20,000 bases of DNA from Cristatella mucedo (Eukaryota; Bryozoa; Phylactolaemata; Cristatellidae), in NCBI GenBank assembly GCA_009760855.2, contig WPIO01000048.1, positions 487,501 through 507,500 of the forward strand, given 5' to 3'. The notes beneath the pieces were generated by a model. It was not told the origin of the DNA, made no database searches, and saw only the letters and a program-made list of their open reading frames with translations. Shown piece after piece: positions 1 through 8,229 of this stretch. The position numbers and the translations under genes are program-made. How positions within the stretch are numbered: position 1 is the stretch's first letter; the number at the start of each line of letters is the position of its first letter.

Positions 1-58
1 CTGCTGCATATGTAAAACGTCAGGATAGAGATTAAGTTGTCTTAAGGCGCTATGCACT
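1..58 (+). mobile_element. 3' terminal tail of a CR1/L2-like non-LTR retrotransposon
   Basis: The first 58 bases end in a block (GTAAAAC, then GATAGAGATTAAGTT, then GGCGCTAT) that parallels the last bases of the better preserved non-LTR copies ending near 10200 and 18797, and especially the decayed copy ending near 17625, which shares GGATAGAGATT. Only the 3' end lies in the window, so the body would be to the left. No coding part is visible. The assignment rests on this short match to other copies in the window. Confidence 0.5.
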
Positions 59-570
59 TGGCGTGTATTTTTTTAATTTTTCTCTCCTACCTCTCTCCTC
101 TCTTTCCCCTCTCTTTTAATCTCTTTCACAAAATAGATTCTTAATTTCATATGCAAAGAGTTACTAGGATCTATTCTGCAAAGAGAGTGCAAATGATTAG
201 CAGCCTGTAAGCTGCTTTAAGTGCCAAAACACATTTAAGACAGTGTGCAGGGGTGCAGTCACTTCTAACAAGGCCAGCCTCCCCCAAATTATATTCTATC
301 AAGACACACACCTGCATCACCAGCGGCTCCAGCGTTTTCTCAACAGACTTGGTGCGTATTTCAAGAGTCCGAGTATCCCAGCTCAGCCTCGGCGAGCCGC
401 TAGTCTCGGCTGCTGCCATGACCTGCAGGGCGAGAAACAAAGTCCTTTGACAGAACGTGCACGAACGAATTGGAATACGAACCCAAGGGTAAAAGGGTAG
501 CCATTGCCAATGCTATAGCGAAGGTAGCCGAATTCCCCAGCGTATAAAACCACACTACATCCGTGCATGC
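59..570. other. unassigned spacer with a pyrimidine-rich stretch
   Basis: Bases 67-125 are T-rich, then C/T-rich on the plus strand, directly after the non-LTR tail. The rest contains only short open frames on both strands with no recognisable protein motif and no convincing RNA gene. I see nothing else to annotate here. Confidence 0.4.
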
Positions 571-1085
571 TAGTAATAATAATAATAATGATAGTACATT
601 TGTATAGCACACTCAGAGAACTCAATCTCTTCCTAGGCACTTCATATGTGCAGTAAAGGAAGCATGATCATATGGTCAGAGGTAGCATGCTCAATGTCAA
701 CTAGGCTAACACGGCTAGAGGAGACATGCACGTGGTCAGTATGCAAATATGGTTAGTGGCAGCATCCATAGTGTTAGAATGCATAAGCCCACAAAGGACG
801 AATCTCAAGGACCCACTAAATGCTATGATAACTAGGTGTTTGTAGCTTCTTTTTACATGTCGTCAAGTCAGAGGATGTCGTAATGCCGTTTGGGAGTGAG
901 TTCCAGGCTTTGGGAGTATACGAACTAAAGGCACGGCCTCCAAAGGATTTGAGGTTCCTACGAGGTATAGCTCAACGATTTAATTCAGATAAGTATGTGG
1001 TACACTGCCTGGCCTGGTGGGGGGGGGGGGGAGTAATTCTGATAGTTCGGCTGGAGCCAGAAAATGAAGCGACCTAAAACCAAGT
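571..1085 (-). mobile_element. 5'-truncated CR1/L2-like non-LTR fragment, inverted
   Basis: Read on the minus strand, this is the 3' end of the same family as the copies at 8230-10239 and 18223-18797. The plus strand begins with an AAT microsatellite, which is the element's 3' tail in reverse. Next come the conserved terminal block (CTCAATCTCTTCCTAGGCAC) and several short GTCAGTATGC-like units. The far end matches the coding part that encodes the phrase FRSLHSMAPA in the copy at 8230. The reading frame is broken throughout. A run of 13 G on the plus strand (1019-1031) interrupts it and is unique to this copy. The fragment is 5'-truncated, which is usual for target-primed reverse transcription. 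Confidence 0.75.
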
Positions 1086-1719
1086 GACCGAAGTAGATCA
1101 AACCCCCACTACTCCTACTCTTCATCAGAGCTTGACTAACGCCAACAGCACGATAGCGCAGCAAGCAACTGACCTTTATTAATTGTTTCTATTAAGAGCC
1201 ATTCAAATGGCTCATCTTGCAGTTTGGCAGCTTAAAACTCCTAGGCTCATGACAGTCGCATCGTATGACCAAATTCCATGCTTAGTTCCCAATAAGAGAA
1301 TTTTCCAAAAGAAACTACTTGGTGGATGCATGGAGGAGATACGAGTTCAGCCACTACTATAAGTATTATTGTGTAATAATCACTATTGAATATCTCTACC
1401 GGTAGCTCAACGAGGCCTCAGGGACTAGCTGGTCGTTATGTTGGAAAGTATTTCTAAAGCTTACTAAGGGGGAAAGTCAAGAAAATACCTCTAACAATTG
1501 GTTCTACATGTCCACGATTACGCAAAATAGAGCTCCAGGACGTTTGATGACGCATACAGCCTAGTGTATCAAACCGAAATCAAAAATATTAAAAACTAGG
1601 GTAAAAAAGCAGAGCTGAACTCGCATTTCAAATTTCATTCCGATACGTGAAATAGCAGTTGAGTTATTTAATTTACAAGGCACCAACCAACCCTGCTGCT
1701 AGCTAGCCGAACCGAAATT

Positions 1720-1768
1720 TGCCATGCTCAATGAGTAGCTGGCAAGGCCCGCGGTTCGAGTACTGTAT
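1720..1768 (+). other. possible tRNA-derived SINE remnant (B-box-like)
   Basis: GGTTCGAGTAC at 1753-1763 fits the pol III B-box pattern, and GCTCAATGAGTAGC just upstream resembles part of a tRNA D-arm (A box). The two lie about 27 bases apart, closer than in a complete tRNA, so an internal deletion would be required. It is not a functional tRNA gene. Chance similarity is possible. Confidence 0.22.
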
Positions 1769-1828
1769 CCCCCCCCCCCAAGCGTCAAGCGGAAAAAAGG
1801 CACAATGGGAGCCTCAAGTGAACTTCCT

Positions 1829-1904
1829 GCGATTGCCAGCAACTACAGCGATTGCCAGAAACTGCAGCGATTTCTAGCAACTGCAGCGATTGTCAGAAAC
1901 TCCA
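1829..1904 (+). repeat. four-copy 19-bp tandem repeat
   Basis: Four contiguous 19-base units start at 1829, 1848, 1867 and 1886. Each follows GCGATT-YC-AG-AACT-CA with a few substitutions per unit. Units 1 and 3 share AGCAACT and units 2 and 4 share AGAAACT, so a 38-bp dimer may have been the duplicated unit. No coding role is apparent. Confidence 0.8.
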
Positions 1905-2460
1905 GCAGCATGGCAGAGTCAAAAGCAAGCAGTCGATGCACACACCGAGCCCACGATTACCGGTGTATTAGAGACCCTGTTGCCTGACTGGTGATAGCAA
2001 ACCAAGCAGGGGTGGAGCATACAGTATGCCACGTGAGCTCACGACAGTAAAGAATCGGACCTGCTTACTCCCCTCCTGCCCCCAAGCAGGCTACGCCTTA
2101 GGTAAGTGAGCGTCTATGCATCCATAGAGGACAATAAGGCCACTGGCTCTAGCAGCTCAGTGCAGGCAGCAGTTAGGTCGCTGGCGGCTGCGGTGTTACA
2201 CAATCGCAGAAACTCGCGGTGAGAGCTCTCGGAAACACCCAAACAAGGTCGTGCCTGTGACGACTGAATAATTAGCAGCCGCATATCTCTCTGTCGCCGC
2301 ACGACGGGCGCTCCCTGTCACCATTTAGGCAAGGACAAAAGGATAAAAAAGAACACTAGTTTGCTAACGCTACAACGAGCACCACGCTCCATCGAGGCGG
2401 CTCGCTCGCGAATGCGTTCTCACTCGTTCCCACGCTTCGAGCGCAACAGTCGAACCGATC

Positions 2461-2752
2461 AAGAGAGAGAGAGAGAGAGAGAAAGTGAGAGAAAGAGAGA
2501 GACGGAGGAAGAGAGAGAGAGAGAGAAAGAGGGAGGAAGAGAGATCCAGAAAGAGAGAGTGAGAGAGAGGTGAGAGAGAGAGAGAGGAAGAGAGAGAGAG
2601 AGAAAGGGAGAAAGGGAGGAAGAGAGATCAAGAAGAGAGAGTGAGAGAGAGGGGGAGAGAGAGGAAGAGAGAGAGAGAGAGAGAGAGAGAGGTAGGAAGA
2701 GAGATCAAGAAAGAGAGAGAGTGAGAGAGAGGGAGCGAGAGAGAGAGACGTG
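2461..2752 (+). repeat. long GA-rich microsatellite array with higher-order repeats
   Basis: About 290 bases are almost pure purine (GA with GAA and GGA interruptions). A marker block with GAGATC inside AGGAAGAGAGATC occurs near 2541, 2624 and 2701, giving a higher-order period of about 77-83 bases in three copies. The long open frames across it on either strand (Ser/Leu-rich or Glu/Arg-rich) are products of the repeat, not genes. Purine-only tracts of this type can form triplex DNA. Confidence 0.9.
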
Positions 2753-2959
2753 GAAAACGGCAGCGCTAGTGGGTGCTTGCTTATAATGGCGGTGCGAGCG
2801 AGAAAGAGAGAACACCTCCGCGAGCACATTTACAATCGCGCCAGCGACCATACGGCACTGAGCCTCGCGAAGCAAAGCAGGGGGACCCGGGACCGGATGC
2901 TTCCCCCGAAAAGAAAGCGTCCATAACTACATATATGGACGAGTACCGGCTCAGTTGCT

Positions 2960-3700
2960 ACGAGAACCGCCGGTGACGCGCTCGCGGCTTGAGTTCGGGC
3001 TGAGTACGGACCAAACCGTTCTTACTCCACGCTCGCGCACGCGACGGCATTCTCGGGAAGCCGCCGGCACGCTAGCGCACGCGCTGCCTCCAGCAAGCCT
3101 CGAGGCGATAGTGCGGGCGCCAGAGCGCCGGCTCGCATCTCCCCCCCCCACGGCGGCAACCTCGGGCGGCGAGCAACTGCGTTGCGATTAAAGGCGGACA
3201 GCGGCGGTACACATGGTGCAGAGCCCGCTGCCAAGAAATAAGAGGACCCGCAAGTGCTTAGCGCGTGCGCGCGGCTCCGACGAATTCTGGCAGCCGTACC
3301 TGCCGCGAGTATTGCTCCGCACTGAGAGTCCGTCGGTCGGGAAGCCGCCGTAACCAAACCTCAACCGAGCCGGAATCCGGCGCGTGGGCGGAGTGCGTGA
3401 CGTCACGACTGTTTTGATTCCTCTCGCGTTCAGTGCGGTAGGGTGTGTCGCGGAGCTGCGACCGTATGAAACAGGTGTTATTTTGGAAAGAGGCTAGTTC
3501 TGTAGCTGTTGGTTGGCGTCCCACCAGAGTAGGTGTCGCATGGCAGTCTGCCGCCATTTATTTAGGCTGTAGCTGCACTCTCGCTTGGCGACCGCCGTCC
3601 GGTTAATTGTACGCGCTACTTGCAGCAGCTTTTCCTTCCGAGCAGCATCGAGTGGCAGCGTCCTTCCTGACATAATGATGGCGGCGATCTCGTCGCAGCT
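2960..3700. promoter_or_regulatory. CpG-rich promoter-like region
   Basis: This stretch is clearly richer in CpG than its flanks, mostly between 2960 and 3460. It holds a GC box (GGGCGG, 3386-3391), a perfect palindromic cAMP-response-element consensus (TGACGTCA, 3398-3405) and two YY1-type cores in opposite orientations (GCCGCCATTT at 3550-3559, ATGGCGGC at 3678-3685). In animal genomes this combination is typical of TATA-less housekeeping promoters. I could not find an adjoining first coding exon on either strand: a short ATG frame at 3675 stops after nine codons. It may drive a gene whose coding exons lie outside the window, a non-coding RNA, or nothing. Site matches are seen; function is inferred. 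Confidence 0.4.
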
Positions 3701-3959
3701 ATTTTAATAGCAGCGTGCAGGGCACTGTTAATGGTGAAAGTATCGGCATTCAAACATGTGTAGACCATAGCGACTAACGCGCACTGATAATTGTTATTCA
3801 TTTATTAATCTCGCTATTATAAATGCTAAAAGGCTGCAATTTGCTGGACGTCTGTGTAGGGTTACATTTGAATCTTAAAAAAATTCTAGTGCTAGCACAG
3901 CACTTACTGCAGTAATATGCGCTATTAACTGTTTTCGTCGTAATATCGCCACCAGTACC

Positions 3960-4905
3960 ACAACATCAGTGGGAGACTTCAGTGGGTTGATGTCAACGGC
4001 AACAGTCATCCGAAGAGCCTTTCGTATTCTAATATACAGGGTAATATACCATGGATCTGTGCTTGATTGGATTCTTTTCACAGTGTATGCTCTTCCTCTT
4101 GCCGACGTATTCGCCAAGCAAGCACACAAACAATCAAAGCTTTCACATTTGTGCAGATTGCACACGCCTGGAGCTGAGTATCGCTCCATCCCTGCCTTCC
4201 GGCATGCCAATCTCTTTCAACTCTCTCGCCGCATTTACTGTTCTCAGACTTAATGACGATGAATATGTGCCACACGATTGTAGCATGACATTGGAAAACC
4301 TGACTACCAAAGTGAGCTCGGCCAGCACAGCTCCTCCAGTGTATGCAAGCAATTTGGCAGTCCTTCGCCAAAGTTACCTTTGCACTAGCCGCCGGCCTCA
4401 TCAGATCCCCATCCCATTCAAGTCTGGCCACCTTCGCCTATGTAAGATTGCAAAAAGTTGAGCCTGCTTAAACTAGAATACCACATCCAAGGATACCAAG
4501 CTAGGTTATGCATTTCCGAAATCCCGTCACGACTTTCGCAACTCGGCTTCTTGCAGGTCTTTCGCCTATGCAATAAGGTGCCTACAGTTGGGGCCAAACT
4601 CTGCAGCCTTGCAGCTTGTCTGTCGCGGATGTCGCAACTGCTACGCTATACCACATCTCACCGACTTGGCTCGCCTCCCCATCAAGCAGCGTATCGACTT
4701 TAAGGCTCTCTCACTCATACTGTATGGCTTTCTCACTCATTTGTAGGTCCCGCTACTCTTTTGCTCGAGCCGACCTATCCTAACTACTTCCCAGTAAGGT
4801 TAGGCATCGCACGACTCGCTTGTCTAGCTCGAGTTGTTTAGCAGAGTTTCTAACCAACCTCAAATCCTTTGGAGACCGCCCCATTAGGATGGTATTACGG
4901 GTGTA
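3960..4905 (+). mobile_element. badly decayed CR1/L2-like non-LTR copy (RT to C-terminus)
   Basis: Across shifting frames the plus strand follows the order of phrases in the copy at 8230-10239. A remnant of the RT region near 3975 reads LQWVDVNG. GSVL, then YALPLADVF, follow at about 4045-4110. HICADCTRLEL begins near 4144, in place of the catalytic HFYADDTQL, so the YADD motif has become CADC. LRLNDDE follows at about 4245, and KQRIDFKALS-like and NLKSFGD-like phrases near 4683 and 4859. Multiple frameshifts and stops show it is dead. Upstream and downstream limits are approximate because similarity fades. It is more diverged than the copies at 8230 and 18223, so it is probably an older insertion or another subfamily. 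Confidence 0.7.
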
Positions 4906-5237
4906 CGGAATAGTTGAAGTAACTACTCGGCCAAATACGAATAACACCGGTCAGCACGATATCCGTTGTCTGACATTTGTTCTTATTTTCCAAGCGAACA
5001 TAAAAATGTTGATTTATTATGCATTTTGTTTTGCTTTGGTAGTAAGGTTTTTTGGTAGATTTTGTTTATTAAGGATCGAGTGCACTCCAACATTACACAA
5101 TATGTACTATGATGGCTTTCATTAGGTTTACTTGTTGCAGTCACATAATGAAATAAATGCTGTTCAATTTAGTGAAGAACAACTAGCCACTTAGTTGATA
5201 AATTTGTTTTTAAATCAACGGATATTTGTGATTTGCA
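4906..5237. other. AT-rich unassigned spacer
   Basis: This AT-rich stretch lies between the decayed non-LTR copy and the ATG of the MPR-CKN relic. It could be 5' flanking or untranslated sequence of that relic. No protein motif or repeat was recognised. Confidence 0.35.
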
Positions 5238-5678
5238 ATGCCAAGGGAGTGCAAGAATTCTCCGCTACATCTGCAGCAGAATCTCGACCAAAGAGCAGCA
5301 GCTACCGATGACGACAACTTTCATCAAACAGTGCTATCACGCTTACTTCGGATCCAAACTGAGAAATCCGTGATAAGACATGGGCACCACATATGGTTGC
5401 AAACCGTGTGTAGGACATTTGAGACAATGGTTTAAAGGTCGAAGCAAAAACTTGCATTTGGCGTACCGATGATTTGAGAGAACAAACTGACCACTCTTGG
5501 ATTGTTAGTCCTGACTCACAAATGTGCAGAGCTTCAGCAAGAAGAATAAGTATTTATCCAAATCTACCGTCAGCGATGCGACCTGTACCGCACTGCGATG
5601 AGCCTTTTCCATCTGTTACATTTGATGACACTTTGACTGGCAGTCATTCAAGTACAACTAAAGGTGATGTTTATGACA

Positions 5679-5682
5679 ACTA
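5679..5682 (+). repeat. left target-site duplication of the LTR (ACTA)
   Basis: ACTA lies directly before the TGTAGC end of the LTR and is repeated directly after its GTTACA end at 7166-7169. A 4-bp duplication fits integration by Ty3/Gypsy-type elements, which usually make 4-6 bp duplications. Confidence 0.7.
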
Positions 5683-6079
5683 TGTAGCGCCCTGCTGGCT
5701 TTGGCTGAATTTTAGCGCGAACAAGAGCTGTTCGGCGGCGGGCTAGAGCCCCTTTGTCCTGGAGCAGGGAGCCAGAGAGGAGCGTCAGTGCGGTTAGAGA
5801 GGAAGCGCTTAAGAGCAAGCCAGGAAGCTCTCTGACCAGCGGTGGCGAGTCGGCCTTTGGAATTGGTCCGATACCCGCGGGAGCGGCTGATCGATGTTGG
5901 CTGGCCTGTCAACCTTCGCCATCACTCTGTCCAAAAAGAATCGTCTGGAACCCATTCGCCATTCAAGCTGGACAGAGGGGACATTCCAGTGGCCTAGTGC
6001 CGGTATTAATTCCTCACCGTAATGGGCCATGGTGTCGGGCCCAATACCACTAAGCTCTTGCCCCATTGTCTCAGCCAAG

Positions 6080-6087
6080 TATTTAAG
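6080..6087 (+). promoter_or_regulatory. TATA-like box of the LTR
   Basis: TATTTAAG lies about 400 bases into the LTR, where a U3 promoter is expected. It is followed by a C/T-rich segment that could carry the start site. Functional use is inferred. Confidence 0.4.
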
Positions 6088-6432
6088 AGTCGAGCGACGC
6101 TCGCTCTGAGTCTTTTGCCTCGTGTCTTTTGTCTTTGGTCCGGCTCTGCGCCTCGACGCCGTCGGGCACTCGTTTCTCTAAAAGCGAGGGAGGAGGGCGG
6201 GCTGTCCGCCGACGATGGACGGAACAGGACGAGACAGCTCTAAGAGGATTCGGTGGAACTCCACCGAAAACGGTCGTATCGCGCCCGGGCTGGCATTTTG
6301 TGTTCTTTCGTGTTTTGTGTGTTCGCGCTAGCACGTGGTCTCGGCATAGGGTTTTGCCGGTGCGAGCTAGGCGTAGTTGGCGTCTGTGGAGCCCTAGTTC
6401 TCCGGGTAGGGTTTGGGCTCCGGTTCGCGCTT

Positions 6433-6870
6433 CAGTGTGGAGAAGTATTTCCTCCACAGGAGTGCTTGAGTTGGCGTGTGTGAAGTATTCCTGCCATACT
6501 GTTGGAAACCGAGTTCTAGTTCACCGGTCAGGGTTTAGACTCTGGTTCGGGCTCCGTCTATTTGGGTCCTTTCCCATTATACACGTAAGCAGCCCCAGTG
6601 TGAAGAAGTATTTCCTCCGCAAGAGTGCTTGAGTTGGCGTGTGTGGAGTATTCCGGTCGCACTGGTGGAAACCGAGTTCTAGTTCACCGGTCAGGGTTTA
6701 GACTACGGTATGCGCTTCAGTGCGGAGTATTCCCTCCGCAAGAGTGTTTACGTTGGCGTGTTTGGGGTATTCCCTCGGCACAGGTGGGAACGGATTCCTA
6801 GTTCACCGGTTAGGGTTTAGGGTCCGGGTCGCGCTTAGTGTGGAGGAGTATTCCCTCCGCAAGAGTGTTG
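6433..6870 (+). repeat. tandem repeats inside the LTR
   Basis: Units with the order CAGTGTGGAG-AGTATT, CCTCC-CAAGAGTG, GTTGGCGTGT, TAGTTCACCGGT and AGGGTTTAG start near 6433, 6597, 6718 and 6836, the last one partial. Spacing is 164, 121 and 118 bases. The first unit carries an extra segment of about 43 bases (around 6550-6593). Repeats of this kind in LTRs often carry enhancer elements; that role is inferred. Confidence 0.75.
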
Positions 6871-6942
6871 GTGCAGTTGAGAACGTGCGAGGAGTGTGGA
6901 GATAAAGCTGAACTAGACGCGCAGCGACTTTGTGCGCTTGCG

Positions 6943-6948
6943 AATAAA
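6943..6948 (+). terminator. polyadenylation signal of the LTR (AATAAA)
   Basis: AATAAA followed by a T/G-bearing stretch, in the same orientation as the TATA-like box and about 220 bases before the LTR end. It would mark the R/U5 boundary shortly downstream. Confidence 0.45.
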
Positions 6949-7165
6949 GTTCAGTAAAATCCCCAATCTGCGTGTCTCGCTTTCCAATTCACGCCGCGGA
7001 CTCACGACCCCCTTTAGTAACGGTAAGCAGGTTAGCGCCAGAAACGCTCGTTTCGTGGCGGCCAGCTTATTGCGCGTAGGCGCGTACCGAACGGCATTAG
7101 GCGATAGGCTACGCCGCTAGGTAAGCGGCAGGTCAAGCCTACCCCGCCGAGCCTTCGGCGTTACA

Positions 7166-7169
7166 ACTA
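7166..7169 (+). repeat. right target-site duplication of the LTR (ACTA)
   Basis: This is the second copy of the duplicated target next to the GGCGTTACA end of the LTR, pairing with 5679-5682. Confidence 0.7.
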
Positions 7170-8172
7170 TGTGTTTTTGATGTTGCAACACCTAGACTAA
7201 TGTCACAAGCCAATCTTGATGACTTAGTGAGAGACTTTGACCTGCCCAAAAAGTCAGCTGAACTTGGCTCCAGATTAAAAGAGAAATTTTCTTGCGTCTG
7301 GTACATTTTCGTTGGGTAGACATCGTGAAAAAGGGTTTCTTTCTTCCGTACTTCTCGACGAAGGACTCGCTAGTCTATTTCGCCAACGTCGAAGGTCTAG
7401 TCAATCAAATGAAAAACTACTATGCTTTAACTGAGTGGAGACTCTTCTTTGATTCATCGAAAGGCAGTCTACAGGGAGCTTTACTTCACAATGGAAACGA
7501 TCTTTCCTCTTCGCCAGTAGAACATTCTGGATATAAGAGGCTTATGGTAATATGAAAAATACTTCTCGATGAAATAAAATATCAAAACCAATGGCAGATA
7601 TGCTGCAATTTAAAGGTCATTGCCCTTCCGTTTGGACTTGAGTTGGCTACCCAAAATAATCGTAATTTTCTGTTTGGAGTATAGTCACGACGGTGCTCTT
7701 CATTACCGAGAGAAAGGCTGGCCAGAGCGAACACGTTTTGTGCCTATGGGTGACAAACGTCCGAGAGAGCCTCCTCTTGTCGACAGCAAGCAAGCCTGCG
7801 CCTTCCTCCCTCGAACATCGAGTTTGTTCTAATGGGAAGCTATTTAAAGGCTCTGAACCTAGACGGTGAATCTGCAAGTACTTCCAAGAAAATGTTCCTC
7901 AAATTATCTAGGAAAGATAAAACTGGCATTTTTGTCGGTCCACAAATCAGAGAATTGTTCAAAGACAAAGTTTACATAATAAATGACTGGGATATAGTTA
8001 CAGGCACGGAATGGATTTAAGTTGTGAAAGAGAACTTTCTCACTTGGCAGCAGAATAGGCGTTGATACGTTTTCTACACTCTCACCTTGACCATTCCCCA
8101 TCGAATTTAAGACCATTCAGCTAGGAACAGGGCGAGAGGTTCCATCAGGATATATGTGAAATGCAGCCTATA

Positions 8173-8210
8173 TGTGTGTGTGTGTGTGTGTGTGTGCTTG
8201 TGAGTGTGTG
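8173..8210 (+). repeat. TG dinucleotide microsatellite
   Basis: A run of twelve TG units (8173-8196) is followed by a degenerate continuation to about 8210. It lies between the end of the decayed MPR-CKN relic and the 5' truncation point of the next non-LTR element. Confidence 0.85.
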
Positions 8211-8229
8211 TTCTCGAGCGCCTAGGCCG

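Larger units (their letters stand above)
1086..2460. other. unassigned intergenic stretch
   Basis: No open frame here shows a recognisable domain. The stretch includes a run of 11 C (1769-1779), a possible tRNA-derived remnant (1720-1768) and a four-copy 19-bp repeat (1829-1904), listed separately. Short open frames near 1805-1987 and 2114-2302 have no family resemblance and are partly made of the repeat. Otherwise nothing is evident. Confidence 0.4.
5683..7165 (+). mobile_element. solo LTR (1483 bp) of an LTR retrotransposon
   Basis: The element begins TGTAGCGCC and ends GGCGTTACA, an imperfect 9-bp terminal inverted repeat with the canonical TG...CA ends. It is flanked by ACTA duplications. 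Removing it rejoins the decayed gene (…GACAACTATGTG…), showing insertion into that sequence. Inside are a TATA-like box (6080-6087), a polyadenylation signal (6943-6948) and a tandem repeat block (6433-6870). There is no gag-pol coding, primer-binding site or second LTR, so it is best read as a solo LTR left by recombination between the two LTRs. The open frames of 60-167 codons within it have no recognisable domains. The orientation is set by the TATA then poly(A) order. A Ty3/Gypsy origin is likely from ends and duplication length, but unproven. Confidence 0.75.
5238..8062 (+). pseudogene. decayed member of an uncharacterised multi-copy gene family, split by an LTR
   Basis: The relic starts with an ATG coding MPRECKNSP at 5238. 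In broken frames it then encodes IKQCYHAYFG (about 5325), GVPMI then REQTDHS (about 5460-5497) and NLPSAMRPVPH (about 5563). After a 1483-bp LTR interruption it continues with LDDLVRDFDLPKKSAEL (about 7217), EWRLFFDSSKGSL then LLHNGN (about 7434-7495), WQICCNLKVIALPFG (about 7592), KGWPERTRFVPMGDK (about 7711) and LSRKDKTGIFVGPQIREL (about 7902), fading after 8060. From memory, this order matches a family of roughly 500-600-residue proteins annotated only as uncharacterized, with many copies in arthropod, hydrozoan and other animal genomes. Copy number suggests a transposon origin, but I know of no established function. At least six frameshifts or stops, plus loss of the C-terminal third, make it a pseudogene. 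Family identity is recalled, not searched. Confidence 0.65.

Noticed and set aside
1019-1031. Run of 13 G as a possible G-quadruplex or regulatory site
   Set aside because: It is a single homopolymer inside a dead non-LTR fragment and may be a slippage or assembly feature; nothing nearby suggests function.
2356-2829. 157-codon minus-strand open frame rich in Ser and Leu
   Set aside because: It is the translation of the GA/CT repeat array; stop codons are rare in such repeats and no domain is present.
6129-6632. 167-codon plus-strand open frame and overlapping 124-codon minus-strand frame
   Set aside because: Both lie inside the solo LTR, overlap its repeats and promoter-like sequences, and show no gag, protease or other retroelement motif.
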